DNA from: Mesoterricola silvestris
GTDB lineage: Bacteria > Acidobacteriota > Holophagae > Holophagales > Holophagaceae
Direction: 5' to 3'
Assembly: GCF_030295405.1 (NCBI RefSeq)
Contig: NZ_AP027080.1
Location: forward strand, 2,960,001-3,024,000
Length of the DNA stretch: 64,000 bases
A program made the translations under genes and the position numbers. The notes under the pieces were generated by a model that was not told where the DNA came from, made no database searches, and saw only the letters and a list, made by a program, of their open reading frames with translations. Shown here one piece after another: positions 36,301 through 45,157 of this stretch; the stretch's first letter is position 1; each line of letters starts with the position of its first letter.

Positions 36301-37162
36301 CGCCATCCAGGCCGGGCCCTTCGCGGAGGTGCCCATCTGCGGCCTGTTCGGGCACTGGAACCCGGCCACGGGGCGCATCCACCTCCTGAACGCCGGGATC
36401 CCCCACGCCCTCTGGCACCGCGCCACCCGCGGCGCCACGCGGGCCATCGCCATCAACGGCGCCCCCCTTGGCATCCTGGACGAACCCATCGTGGAGGAGA
36501 AGGTGGTGATCCTGGCCCCCGGGGACCGCCTGCTGCTGGGCAGCGACGGCTTCTTCGACGCCCTCTCCGCGGACGGCACGGCCTTCGTGGACCTGGCGGG
36601 GCCCATCTGGGAGAACCTGCGGGGCACGGACATCTTCCAGGCCATCAACCTGGTCTCCGCGGCGGCCCGGGCCCACGCCGGGGGGAGTTTCGGCGACGAC
36701 CTGCTGGTGGTGGCCCTGGAACAGCCTCCCCTGGCTGCGGACCCCGACGGGCTCGGCCTGGACCTGCCCGCGGACCTGGGGGCCATCGACGGCGCCTGCG
36801 ACCAGCTCGAGGCCTTCCTGGACAGCCGCGGGTGGGAGGCCCCCCCGGGGGGCCAGGGCCGCTACGATACGCTCCTGGCCGTGCGGGAGGCCCTCTCCAA
36901 CGCCATCCTCCACGGCTGCGCCGGGGATGGCGCCGCCTCCGTCCACCTCTCGGCCCGGAAGGTCCCGGGGAACGGGTTCCGGATCGCCGTGGTGGATGCG
37001 GGCCAGGGCTTCGACCTGGGCGCCCACACCCCCCCCGACACCGCCTCCTCGGAACGGGGCCGCGGCATCCCCCTCATGCAGTTCTTCGCGGACCGGGTGG
37101 CCATGGTGGGCGGTGAGCTGGCCATGGATTTTCACCAGACCAACACCTCTTTTGTTGATTGA
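33392..37162 (+). CDS. Hybrid histidine kinase fused to PP2C phosphatase and RsbW-type kinase
   Basis: This 1256-residue soluble multi-domain protein is ordered as follows. A receiver-like domain (1-125) has Gln55 at the phospho-acceptor site, so it is probably inactive. PAS domains lie at about 145-250 and 258-370. A HisKA domain has SHDFNN (His386). A HATPase (470-592) has N box NLSINALQ and GKGLGLSVV. Receivers with Asp661 and Asp800 follow. A PP2C/SpoIIE phosphatase (about 895-1110) has DAGGD, IADVAGH, GSDGFFD and GDDLLV. A C-terminal GHKL anti-sigma kinase domain (about 1120-1256) has REALSNAILHG, VVDAGQGFD and RGRGIPLM. It thus holds both enzymes of a partner switch. The next gene encodes a STAS protein, the expected substrate. 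Confidence 0.92.
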   Translation: MHVKLLLVENSEAQAQVVLRPLREAGFEVAAERVASSQDLRAALDRETFDLVLCQHALPGLSYTKVLSDLLAKAPSLPCIVLAALGDEDLVSRALRLGARDFISMGRLSRLPQAVRRELAHGPRRGEAAPAPEPPETGLLEDLMDEAYGLHEVIFDAQGEPADFRFVRLNPAYERLTGITAPEVIGRSALELFPDISRDWIRKFGAVALSGQPLAVDDYRSLRGRTFAGLAFCPQPGHFAVLFNDVTAAQDLETTKERLATAVEQINEGIFIADLAGTLLYVNPALERILGTGPGAALGQPVAKILPGLPLEDPGAEWQGRFPGLPGDGRAQILECTLAPVRDASGRPASRVGIVHDVTREVDTERSLRQMEKMKALAEVAGGVSHDFNNLLAAILSATELIEWQLAADSPIRLKLQVIYQAVTRAGELNRQILAFSRTPEEKSESLDLSLVVKEAIQLVRSTFPATVQVRSALAAGLWTRGNASQLHQVVMNLSINALQAMLPAGGTLEFTLEAPEEGTALLTVKDSGCGMDPAVLERVFEPFFTTKERTEGKGLGLSVVHGIVHAHGGSITVRSEPGQGSVFQVALPCRIPEAPAALGSAGEPTGHERILFVDDEEVLSALGKQGLQMLGYRVTSRSDAQEALEEVTHHPQDFDLLVTDLSMPNMSGVELTQKIRRIRPDLPAILITGAFQDPVPLEGMATPFAQVLLKPVTILDMAKAVRKVMSLRPAPPARAEAPAEPRAEGASVILLAEDSQTTRSLLRSWLVKAGYAVDEARDGQEAWEALERNPGRYSILVTDIVMPRMDGLRLSGKVRGLDASIPILMLSSTDDAESVKEALHLHVSEFLTKPFESAMLVATVERLCADQATRVKVMRSHETAQAVRMAQRAMEAIPEKGMPIYSISEPLTDAGGDVFRAFRREDGSIFFAIADVAGHSVISSYAVAAYLGMLTNFLATDLDLRALAFKLNRAIQAGPFAEVPICGLFGHWNPATGRIHLLNAGIPHALWHRATRGATRAIAINGAPLGILDEPIVEEKVVILAPGDRLLLGSDGFFDALSADGTAFVDLAGPIWENLRGTDIFQAINLVSAAARAHAGGSFGDDLLVVALEQPPLAADPDGLGLDLPADLGAIDGACDQLEAFLDSRGWEAPPGGQGRYDTLLAVREALSNAILHGCAGDGAASVHLSARKVPGNGFRIAVVDAGQGFDLGAHTPPDTASSERGRGIPLMQFFADRVAMVGGELAMDFHQTNTSFVD

Positions 37163-37338
37163 CATATGCGACCCGGGCCCGATACTGACTTGGATTTCAT
37201 CCGGCCATCGGGCTCGGGTGAGCCTGACGGGCGGGGCTCGGACCTGCAAGTCGAGGGCGCGATCCCACGGACCATCCTGGTTTCCGTGGGTCGCGCCCTC
37301 GTTCCGTTTTCCACCAGCCCTTGACCGGGAGGAACCAG
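37159..37338 (+). promoter_or_regulatory. Promoter and leader of the STAS/chemosensory block
   Basis: TTGACA (37159-37164, overlapping the kinase stop) and GATACT (37181-37186), 16 bases apart, form a good sigma-70 promoter. The overlapping TTGA-N15-CCCGATAC also resembles a FliA site. The leader has a GAGCC/GGCTC hairpin and the motif cctgcaagtcgagggcg (37243-37259) shared with the leader at 33302. The second half of that motif is also the 5' arm of the terminator hairpin that follows, so attenuation is possible. Confidence 0.55.
37252..37310 (+). terminator. Rho-independent terminator or attenuator before the STAS gene
   Basis: A very stable stem pairs 37252-37270 with 37284-37301 (18 base pairs with one bulged T). 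It encloses a 13-base loop and is followed by ttccgtttt. It lies about 30 bases ahead of the STAS start and downstream of a promoter, so it is either an attenuator of the operon or the end of a short RNA. Confidence 0.75.
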
Positions 37339-37653
37339 ATGCCAGCCGATAAACCCAGCCCCGCCGATTCCAGCACCCTGAGGATCCCCTCGGGCGGGAA
37401 CCTGGTGGCCAGCACCGTGGAGGCCCGCCGCAAGGCCGCCATGGAGGCCCTGGCGGCCCCCTGCACCGAGGCGGTCCTGGACCTCACGGAATCCGAGGTC
37501 GTGGATTCCCTGGGCATCACCCTCATCCTGGGCCTGTTCAAGACCTGCCAGCAGCGGAAGATCCCCTTCCGGGTGGAGGGGGCCAACGCCGACCTCATGC
37601 GGGTCTTCAGGCTGTTCAGCCTCCCCAAGCTCTTCCCCATCATGGAGAGGTAG
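37339..37653 (+). CDS. STAS-domain anti-anti-sigma factor-like protein
   Basis: The 104-residue STAS protein has the loop VVDSLGITLILGL. Ser57 fits the phosphorylated serine of SpoIIAA/RsbV. Phosphorylation by the RsbW-like domain and dephosphorylation by the PP2C domain of the preceding gene product are the natural inference. The ATG at 37339 follows GGGAGGAA. It lies one base before cheA, so the switch may act on the chemosensory array instead of a sigma factor. No sigma factor is adjacent. Confidence 0.88.
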   Translation: MPADKPSPADSSTLRIPSGGNLVASTVEARRKAAMEALAAPCTEAVLDLTESEVVDSLGITLILGLFKTCQQRKIPFRVEGANADLMRVFRLFSLPKLFPIMER

Positions 37654-37654
37654 G

Positions 37655-40339
37655 ATGGTCAGCCTGGCGGATGAAAGCATCATCGCCGATTTCGTGGCGG
37701 AAAGCCGGGAGCACCTGGGGTCCATCGAACCCGACCTCCTGGCCATGGAGGACCTGGGCGCCCAGGTGTCCCAGGAGGTCATCAACCGGGTGTTCCGGGC
37801 CATCCACAGCCTCAAGGGCGGCGCGGGGTTCTTCGCCTTCGAGGCCCTCAAGCGCCTGAGCCACGCCATGGAGAGCGTGCTGATGCTGGTGCGGGACGGC
37901 AAGCTCCATCCCACGCCGGACCTCATGGACACCCTGTTCACGGGGGTGGACCGCCTGCGGGCCATGCTCGACGACATCCACGCCAGCGACAACGTGCCCT
38001 GCACCGCGGAACTCGCGGCCCTGGACGCCATCCTCGGCGGCCAGGGCGTGAATCTCTCCGAGACGGTCAAGGGCCGGGAGAAGGGCTCCAAGCGCGACTT
38101 CGACCTGGACGCCGAGGGCGTGCGCTCCGCCCTGCGCCGGGGCATGAACCTGTACCATGCCATCGCCTACCTGCACCACGACATCAAGGACCAGGGCCTG
38201 GCCCCCCTGGCCTTCCTCAACAACGCCCTGTCGGTGGGCACCTGCCTGGACGCATTCATCGACGTGGAGGCCATCGCGGACCTGGAGCACTGCCTGGAGC
38301 AGGACCTGCCCGTGACCCTCCTCTTCGCCAGCGTGCTCGAGCCCGAACTGGCGGCCCTTGCCCTCCGGCTCCCCGCGGACCAGGTCAAGGTGCTGGAGGT
38401 GAAGGCCCTCAAGGAATCCCTCAAGGCCAAGGCCAAGGCCGCCAAGCCCGCCGAAGCCCCCCCGGCCCCCGCGGAGGCGCCGGCCGAAGCCGGCCCCGGG
38501 GAGAGGTCCGAGCCCCGGGGACCCTCCGCCAAGGAAGGCGGCCACGAGACCCTGCGGGTGCGGGTGGACCTGCTCACGAACCTCATGAACCTCGCCGGCG
38601 AGCTGGTGCTGGGGCGCAACCAGCTGGTGAGGGCCATCGCGGAGTACCGGGGCGAGATCCCGGGCCTGGGGGCGATCCTCCAGAACGTGAACCAGGTGAC
38701 CACCGAGATGCAGGAAGGCATCATGCAGACCCGCATGCAGCCCATCGGCACGGTCTTCAGCCGCTTCCCCCGCATCATCCGGGACATGAGCCGGCAGCTG
38801 GGCAAGCAGATCGAAGTGCGCATCGAAGGCGCCGAGGTGGAGCTGGACAAGTCCATCGTCGAGATGCTCGTGGACCCCCTCACCCACATCATCCGCAACT
38901 GCGCCGACCACGCCATCGAGCTTCCGGCGGAACGCAAGAAGGCCCGGAAGGCCCCCACCGGGACCATCCACCTCCACGCCTTCCACGAGGGGGGCCAGAT
39001 CAACATCGCCGTGCGCGACGACGGGCGGGGCATCGATTCCAGGAAGGTGCTGGACAAGGCCGTGGCCAAGGGCCTGGTCACCAAGGCCCAGGCGGCGGAG
39101 ATGACCGAACGCGAGATCGTGCACCTGGTGTTCGCCCCGGGCTTCTCCACCGCCGAGACCGTCTCGGACATCTCCGGGCGCGGGGTGGGCATGGACGTGG
39201 TGCGCACCAACGTGGAGAAGCTGGGGGGCCACGTGGAGGTGGAGACGGAGGTGGGCCTGGGCACCACCGTGCGCCTTCGCCTGCCCCTGACCCTGGCCAT
39301 CATCCCCTCCATGATCGTGGGGGTCGCCGACCACCGCTTCGCCATCCCCCAGGTGAACGTCGTGGAATTCGTGTGGGTCAAGGCCTCCGAGGTCACGGCG
39401 CGCATCGAGCAGGTGCAGGGCGCCCTGGTGCTCCGGCTCCGGGACAAGCTCCTGCCCCTGGTGCGCCTGGCGGACGTGCTGGGCATCCCCCGGGTCTTCA
39501 GCGATCCGGGCACCGGGGAGCGGCTTCCCGACCGCCGCGACGCCATCGCCGACCGGCGCGGGGCCGGTTCCCAGGAGGACGCCCGGGACCGGGACCGCAG
39601 GTCGGACTGGCGCAGCGACCACAACATCATCGTGCTGCGGGTGGGCAAGAACCAGTACGGCGTCATCGTGGACGAGCTGTTCGACATCGAGGAGATCGTC
39701 GTCAAGCCCCTCTCCACCTTCATCCAGGGCACCAAGTGCTTTTCCGGGGCCACCATCCTGGGCGATGGCCGGGTGATCATGATCCTGGACGCCGGCGGCC
39801 TCTCCTCCGCGGCCCAGCTGCACTTCTCGGACCTGCAGGCCGAGGAGCTCCGCCGGGCCGAGGAGGAGAGGCGCAGCGCGGCCCTCAAGGCCTCCCGGCG
39901 CCGGTCCGTCATCCTCTTCGAGGGGGCCCGGGGCGAGCGCTTCGCCGTGCCCCAGGACCACGTCCTCCGCCTGGAGCGCATCGTCCGGTCCCGGATCGAA
40001 TTCATCGGCGAGCGCGAATACATCGAGTACCGCGGCGAGGGCCTGCCCCTGCTGCGCCTGGACCGGCATCTGGAAGTGCGGCCCCTGGACCGGAACCTGG
40101 AGGAGCTCTTCCTGGTCATCCCCAAGGTGCCCGGCCAGGATTCCACCGCCAGGCCCCCGGCGGGCATCCTCATCTCCGAGATCCTGGACGCCCTGGACGT
40201 GGAGGTGGAGCTCAAGCAGGTGGAATTCCAGGGGCCCGGCCTGCTGGGCTCGGCGGTGGTGCAGGACCACCTGACCCTGTTCCTGGACCCGGTGAACCTG
40301 CTGCGGGCCGCGGGCCTCATGGGAGGTGACGCCGCATGA
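37655..40339 (+). CDS. cheA: CheA chemotaxis histidine kinase with two CheW-like domains
   Basis: This is an 894-residue CheA. HPt (1-110) has the phosphorylated His51 in [13 protein letters not shown] helical region and a Lys/Ala/Pro linker (250-290) follow. The dimerisation domain is about 300-360. The ATPase has [19 protein letters not shown] and GRGVGMD. There are two CheW-like domains (547-715 and 750-890). The first CheW domain is interrupted by a highly charged insertion at about 620-655 (Arg/Asp-rich). Tandem CheW domains are unusual in a CheA and suggest extra array contacts. It overlaps cheW by 4 bases. Confidence 0.95.
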   Translation: MVSLADESIIADFVAESREHLGSIEPDLLAMEDLGAQVSQEVINRVFRAIHSLKGGAGFFAFEALKRLSHAMESVLMLVRDGKLHPTPDLMDTLFTGVDRLRAMLDDIHASDNVPCTAELAALDAILGGQGVNLSETVKGREKGSKRDFDLDAEGVRSALRRGMNLYHAIAYLHHDIKDQGLAPLAFLNNALSVGTCLDAFIDVEAIADLEHCLEQDLPVTLLFASVLEPELAALALRLPADQVKVLEVKALKESLKAKAKAAKPAEAPPAPAEAPAEAGPGERSEPRGPSAKEGGHETLRVRVDLLTNLMNLAGELVLGRNQLVRAIAEYRGEIPGLGAILQNVNQVTTEMQEGIMQTRMQPIGTVFSRFPRIIRDMSRQLGKQIEVRIEGAEVELDKSIVEMLVDPLTHIIRNCADHAIELPAERKKARKAPTGTIHLHAFHEGGQINIAVRDDGRGIDSRKVLDKAVAKGLVTKAQAAEMTEREIVHLVFAPGFSTAETVSDISGRGVGMDVVRTNVEKLGGHVEVETEVGLGTTVRLRLPLTLAIIPSMIVGVADHRFAIPQVNVVEFVWVKASEVTARIEQVQGALVLRLRDKLLPLVRLADVLGIPRVFSDPGTGERLPDRRDAIADRRGAGSQEDARDRDRRSDWRSDHNIIVLRVGKNQYGVIVDELFDIEEIVVKPLSTFIQGTKCFSGATILGDGRVIMILDAGGLSSAAQLHFSDLQAEELRRAEEERRSAALKASRRRSVILFEGARGERFAVPQDHVLRLERIVRSRIEFIGEREYIEYRGEGLPLLRLDRHLEVRPLDRNLEELFLVIPKVPGQDSTARPPAGILISEILDALDVEVELKQVEFQGPGLLGSAVVQDHLTLFLDPVNLLRAAGLMGGDAA

Positions 40340-40794
40340 CCCAGTTCGCCACCTTCCGCGTGGGGGAACGCCTGTTCGGCCTGGACATCCTCGGGGTCCG
40401 GGAGATCATCCGCGTCTCCAACATCACCACGGTTCCCCGGTCCGAGGCCCACATCCGGGGCCTCATCAACCTCCGGGGCCAGATCGTCACCATCCTGGAC
40501 CTGTCGGTGCGCCTGGGCCACGAGCCCGCCCCGGTGGGGGACTCCAGCCACATCGTCATCCTCAAGCAGGCCGCCGCGATCCAGGCCGGCGGCCAGACCC
40601 AGGGCGGCACTTCCGACCTCATGGGCCTCCTGGTGGACGCCATCGGGGACGTGGTGGAAGCCGACGCGGCCCTGGCCGAAGCCCCCCCCGCCAACCTCAC
40701 CGACGCCGAGGAGCGCTTCCTGTCGGGCGTCCTGAAGACGGACGCGGGCCTCCTCGTCCTCCTGAACATTCCCCAACTCCTTTCCAGCAACTGA
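40336..40794 (+). CDS. cheW: CheW, chemoreceptor-kinase coupling protein
   Basis: The 152-residue CheW couples receptors to CheA. It has the pattern [20 protein letters not shown] and [18 protein letters not shown] (about residues 40-57), then [14 protein letters not shown]. The start overlaps the cheA stop as ATGA. A 23-base gap with GGGAGAA leads to the MCP gene. Confidence 0.95.
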   Translation: MTQFATFRVGERLFGLDILGVREIIRVSNITTVPRSEAHIRGLINLRGQIVTILDLSVRLGHEPAPVGDSSHIVILKQAAAIQAGGQTQGGTSDLMGLLVDAIGDVVEADAALAEAPPANLTDAEERFLSGVLKTDAGLLVLLNIPQLLSSN

Positions 40795-40817
40795 CGACCC
40801 TCCCCGGGAGAACCGCC

Positions 40818-43121
40818 ATGCAATTCCTCGACAACATCAAGATGGGACCCAAGCTCATCTCCGCCTTCCTGGTCACGGCCGCCATCGCCGTGGTCATCGG
40901 CATCTTCGGGGTCACGCGGCTCAACGCCATCCAGGCCGCGGACACCAAGCTGTACGAGAAGATGCTCATCCCCGTCGGCCAGCTGGGCGACGCGGATCAG
41001 CTCAACCAGCGCCTGCGCGTGAACATGCGCGACGCGGTCATTTCCGGCGACGTGGAGCGCTTCGAGCGCCGCTACGACGAGATCGTGGCCCTGGCCGCCG
41101 CCCAGGAGAACGAGTACGACAAGGCCATCCTCACGGATGCCGGCCGGGCCGCCTTCGAGAAGTACAAAGCCATCAAGAAGACGTCCCTCGAATCGAACAA
41201 GAATGTCTTCGCGCTCCTCCGGGCCGGCAAGAAGGCCCAGGCCACGGACCTGATCTACGGGGCCAACTACCGGAACGTGCAGGACCTGAACAAGGTCTCC
41301 GAGGAACTGAGCAAGCTCAAGCTCAAGATCGCCAAGGACACCGCGGACGAGAACACGTCCCTCGCCAGGTCGGCCACCCAGGCCATGATCACCCTCATGG
41401 CCGTGGGCTTCCTCCTGGCCATCGGCCTCGGCGTCGTCATCGCCCGGTCCATCACGCGCCCCATGGCCCTGGGGGTGGACATGATGAACGAGATGGCCAA
41501 GGGGCACCTGAAGACGCGTCTGCGCATGGCGCGCCGGGACGAGATCGGCGAACTGGCCCAGGCCATGGACGGGTTCACGGACAACCTCCAGGGCATGGTC
41601 GGAGGCCTCGGGGAGATCGCCAAGGGCGACCTGAACCGCGAATGGACGCCCACCGACGCCCAGGACGAGATCAATCCGGCGCTGCGCACCGTGCGCGCGA
41701 ACCTCCTCGCGCTGGTGGAGGACGCGGCCATGCTCAACAAGGCCGCCATGGACGGCAAGCTCGCCACCCGCGCCGACGCCACCCGCCACCAGGGCGATTT
41801 CCGCCGCGTGGTGCAGGGCGTCAACGACACCCTGGACGGCGTCATCAACCCCATCAACGAGGTGCAGCGGGTCATGGGCGCCATGGAGCAGGGCGACCTC
41901 ACCGCGCGCATCACCGCCGACTACAAGGGCGACCTCCAGAACCTGCGCAACGCCGTGAACAACACCGCCACCCGCCTGGCCCAGGCGCTCACGGAGATCA
42001 GCGGCGCCTCCAACACCCTGGCCTCCAGCGCCGACGAGCTCACGGCGACCTCGGCCACCATGGCCGGCAGCGCGGAGCAGATGACGTTGCAGGCCAACAC
42101 CGCCGCCGCCGGCACGGAGCAGGCGTCGGCCAACGTGAAGAACATGGCCGCCGGCGTGGAGGAGATGAGCGCCAACGCCAACACCGTGGCCTCGGCCTCC
42201 GAGCAGGTTTCGGCCAACCTGCGCACCGTGGGCGCCGCGGTGGAGCAGATGTCCTCCAACATGAAGACCATCGCCGCCTCCACGGAGCAGATGACGAGTT
42301 CGGTGAACACCGTGGCCACGGCCATCGAGGAGATGAGCGTGAGCCTCAACGAGGTCTCCAAGAACTCGGGCCAGGCCGCCACCGTGGCCGGCAAGGCCTC
42401 CCGCAGCGCCGCCAGCACCGCCGAGACCGTCAACAAGCTGGGCCGCAGCGCCCAGGAGATCGGCAAGGTGGTGGACATGATCAAGGGCATCGCCGCCCAG
42501 ACCAACCTGCTGGCCCTGAACGCGACCATCGAGGCCGCGAGCGCGGGCGAGGCCGGCAAGGGCTTCGCCGTGGTGGCCAACGAGGTGAAGGAGCTCGCCA
42601 AGCAGACCGCGGGCGCCACCGAGGAGATCCGGGCCCAGGTGGAGGACATGCAGGGCAACACCCAGCAGGCCGTGAGGGCCATCGACGACATCGTCCAGAT
42701 CATCGGCGAGATCAACGCCATCTCGGCCAATATCGCCGCGTCGGTGGAGGAGCAGACCGCCACCACCAACGAGATCTCCAAGAACGTGGGCTACGCCGCC
42801 CGGGGCGCCTCGGAGGTGGCCCGCAACGTGCAGCAGGCCGCCACCGGCACCAACGAGGTCAGCCGCAACGTCCAGGAGGCCGTCAAGGGCGTCACCGACA
42901 TCTCCCGCAACATCAACCAGCTGGCCCAGGGCGCCGGGGACGTGGCCCGGAACGCCGGCGAAGCCTCCAAGGGCATGAACGACGTCTCCCGCAACGTGGC
43001 CCTGGTGAGCACCGCCGCCCGGGAGACCACCCGGGGCGCCGGCGACACCAACAACGCCGCCAAGGAACTGGCGCGCCTGGCGGAGAAGCTGCAGCAGAAC
43101 GTCTCGCGGTTCAGGCTCTAG
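40818..43121 (+). CDS. Methyl-accepting chemotaxis protein
   Basis: This 767-residue receptor has a first membrane helix at about 14-34 and a four-helix periplasmic ligand domain (35-190). The second membrane helix is at about 195-217 ([20 protein letters not shown]), with a HAMP pattern ([16 protein letters not shown]). A further HAMP-like repeat lies before the long Ala/Ser-rich signalling coiled coil. The hairpin tip reads [21 protein letters not shown], the conserved kinase-control region with Ala at a usually Arg-containing site. It is the only receptor in the cluster. The ligand is unknown. Confidence 0.93.
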   Translation: MQFLDNIKMGPKLISAFLVTAAIAVVIGIFGVTRLNAIQAADTKLYEKMLIPVGQLGDADQLNQRLRVNMRDAVISGDVERFERRYDEIVALAAAQENEYDKAILTDAGRAAFEKYKAIKKTSLESNKNVFALLRAGKKAQATDLIYGANYRNVQDLNKVSEELSKLKLKIAKDTADENTSLARSATQAMITLMAVGFLLAIGLGVVIARSITRPMALGVDMMNEMAKGHLKTRLRMARRDEIGELAQAMDGFTDNLQGMVGGLGEIAKGDLNREWTPTDAQDEINPALRTVRANLLALVEDAAMLNKAAMDGKLATRADATRHQGDFRRVVQGVNDTLDGVINPINEVQRVMGAMEQGDLTARITADYKGDLQNLRNAVNNTATRLAQALTEISGASNTLASSADELTATSATMAGSAEQMTLQANTAAAGTEQASANVKNMAAGVEEMSANANTVASASEQVSANLRTVGAAVEQMSSNMKTIAASTEQMTSSVNTVATAIEEMSVSLNEVSKNSGQAATVAGKASRSAASTAETVNKLGRSAQEIGKVVDMIKGIAAQTNLLALNATIEAASAGEAGKGFAVVANEVKELAKQTAGATEEIRAQVEDMQGNTQQAVRAIDDIVQIIGEINAISANIAASVEEQTATTNEISKNVGYAARGASEVARNVQQAATGTNEVSRNVQEAVKGVTDISRNINQLAQGAGDVARNAGEASKGMNDVSRNVALVSTAARETTRGAGDTNNAAKELARLAEKLQQNVSRFRL

Positions 43122-43148
43122 GCCCCGCCCAGCACAAGGATACCAGGC

Positions 43149-43997
43149 ATGGCCGCCGGGACCATCCAACCCTCCGACTTCCGCCTCATGCGGGACTACA
43201 TCGAGAAGAACTGCGGCATCGTCCTCGGGGAGGAGAAGGCCTACCTGGTGGAGACGCGCCTGGCGGGCCTCCTCATGGAAACGGGATGCATGGACTACGG
43301 CGAACTGTACCGCCGCGCCTGCGGCGAGGCCGGCACCGCCATGCGCGACAGGATCGTCGACGCCATGACCACCAACGAGACCCTCTGGTTCCGGGACGGG
43401 CATCCCTTCGAGATCCTCCGGGACGTCCTGCTGCCGGAACTGGCGGCGCCCCTCATGGCGGGCCTGCGCTTCCGCATCCGCATCTGGTCCGCGGCCAGTT
43501 CCACGGGCCAGGAGCCCTATTCCATCGCCATCACCATCCACGAATTCTGCAGGAACAACCCCGGCGTGCGGCCCGAACAGTTCGAGATCCTGGCCTCGGA
43601 CATCTCCCCCTCGGCGCTCTACCTGGCCCGGGCGGGACGCTACGACGCCGCGGCCCTCGGCCGGGGGATGCCCGACGACCTGCGGGCGCGGTACTTCAGG
43701 CAGGACGGCCAGGTCTGGGTGGTGGACGATGCGGTGAAGCGGATGGTCACCCTCAAGAAGTTCAACCTGCAGGACCCCCTGGATGCCCTCGGGCGCTTCG
43801 ATATCGTGTTCTGCCGCTACGTCACCATCTACTTCTCGGACATCTTCAAGCGCCAGATCTTCGAGGGCATCGCGAGGCTCACGGCCCAGGGCGGCCACTT
43901 CTTCACCAGCGCGGTGGAGAACCTCCAGGCCTCCGACGATCTCTTCGCGCCCATCTACCACGGCTCGGGAACCTACTACCGGAGCCTCAAAACCTAG
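43149..43997 (+). CDS. cheR: CheR-type receptor methyltransferase (first copy)
   Basis: The 282-residue CheR methylates glutamates of chemoreceptors using SAM. The N-terminal helical domain is followed by MTTNETLWFRD, the SAM site IWSAASSTGQEPYSIAI, ASDISPSALYLARAG and FCRYVTIYF. The AASS in the SAM loop replaces the usual A/S-C-S. It is about 60% like the second copy at 45154 by eye. It lies 27 bases after the MCP gene. Confidence 0.94.
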   Translation: MAAGTIQPSDFRLMRDYIEKNCGIVLGEEKAYLVETRLAGLLMETGCMDYGELYRRACGEAGTAMRDRIVDAMTTNETLWFRDGHPFEILRDVLLPELAAPLMAGLRFRIRIWSAASSTGQEPYSIAITIHEFCRNNPGVRPEQFEILASDISPSALYLARAGRYDAAALGRGMPDDLRARYFRQDGQVWVVDDAVKRMVTLKKFNLQDPLDALGRFDIVFCRYVTIYFSDIFKRQIFEGIARLTAQGGHFFTSAVENLQASDDLFAPIYHGSGTYYRSLKT

Positions 43998-44032
43998 CCG
44001 TCCCTCCGCGGATTCCAGTACCATCGAAATCT

Positions 44033-45157
44033 ATGCCCTCTCCCAAGCTCAGGATCCTCATCGTGGACGATACGGCGGTCTACCGCCGGATCCTCACGGA
44101 GGTCGTCGAGTCCCTCCAGTTCGCCTGCGAGATCACCGCCTGCCCCAGCGGGAGGCTGGCCCTCCAGCGCCTGGACCAGGCGCCGGCGGACCTGGTGCTC
44201 CTGGACGTTGAGATGCCCGACATGGGCGGCATCGAGACGCTGCGCCTCCTGCGGGCGCGCCACCCCGGAACGGGGGTGATCATGATCAGCGGCACCACCT
44301 CCGCCGCCGCGGCCTACACCGTGGAGGCGCTGGCCCTGGGAGCCATGGAATTCGTGCAGAAGCCCGAGGGGGTGGACGCCGACGCCAGCCGGGCCGAACT
44401 GCGGGACATCCTTCGCCCGCTGGTCCGTCACGTCCAGACCCGCGCCAACCTGCGCTTTCCCGTTCCTTCGGCGCCCGCCCCGGCCCCGCCGCGGGGCGCC
44501 GCGGCCCTGCCCGCGCCCCAGCCCCTTCCGCCGCCTCCCCCCCGCCGGCACGCCCCCGGACCCGGGCGCTTCGAGGTGCTGGGCATCGGCGTCTCCACCG
44601 GCGGCCCCAACGCCCTGGGTGAACTCATCCCGGCCCTTCCCGCCAACCTGTCCGTGCCCGTGCTCGTCGTGCAGCACATGCCCCCCCTGTTCACCGCCTC
44701 CCTGGCCGAGCACCTCAACCGCACCTCCCGTCTTCCCGTCCACGAGGCCGTGGAGGGCGAGCCGGTGGTCCCGGGCCGGGTCTACATCGCCCCCGGCGGC
44801 AGGCACATGGTATTGCGCCGGGGACGGGACGGGGACCAGGCCATCATCGGCCTGAACGAGAACCCGCCGGAAAACAGCTGCCGCCCTTCGGTGGACGTGC
44901 TCTTCCGGTCCATGGCCGCGCACTACGGAGGCCATATCCTGGCCGTCGTCATGACGGGCATGGGAAGCGACGGCTGCGAGGGGGTGCGCGCCATGAAGCG
45001 CGCGGGTTGCCACTGCCTCACCCAGTCCGAGGACACCTGCGTGGTGTACGGCATGCCCCTGGCGGTGGACGAGGCGGGGCTCTCGGACGAGCGGGTCCCC
45101 CTGCCCCTCCTGGCCCACCGCATCGCGAGCCTCCTGGGGCCGGGGAGGACCCCGTGA
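44033..45157 (+). CDS. cheB: CheB, receptor methylesterase/deamidase
   Basis: The 374-residue CheB has an N-terminal receiver (Asp58 in LVLLDVEMPDMGG), a Pro-rich linker (145-175) and the esterase domain. The catalytic triad is Ser188 (GVSTGG), His215 (VVQHMPP) and Asp313 (MTGMGSDG). CheA phosphorylation should activate it to counter the two CheR enzymes. The ATG at 44033 has no strong ribosome-binding site. It overlaps the next gene as GTGA. Confidence 0.95.
   Translation: MPSPKLRILIVDDTAVYRRILTEVVESLQFACEITACPSGRLALQRLDQAPADLVLLDVEMPDMGGIETLRLLRARHPGTGVIMISGTTSAAAAYTVEALALGAMEFVQKPEGVDADASRAELRDILRPLVRHVQTRANLRFPVPSAPAPAPPRGAAALPAPQPLPPPPPRRHAPGPGRFEVLGIGVSTGGPNALGELIPALPANLSVPVLVVQHMPPLFTASLAEHLNRTSRLPVHEAVEGEPVVPGRVYIAPGGRHMVLRRGRDGDQAIIGLNENPPENSCRPSVDVLFRSMAAHYGGHILAVVMTGMGSDGCEGVRAMKRAGCHCLTQSEDTCVVYGMPLAVDEAGLSDERVPLPLLAHRIASLLGPGRTP

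Noticed and set aside
33283-37249. Long open frames on both strands overlapping the kinase gene, and similar giants at 11490-15107 and 20735-25213
   Set aside because: Very GC-rich DNA leaves few stop codons. These frames read as repetitive Gly/Arg/Pro/Ala with no motif, while the opposing frame encodes a recognisable protein.
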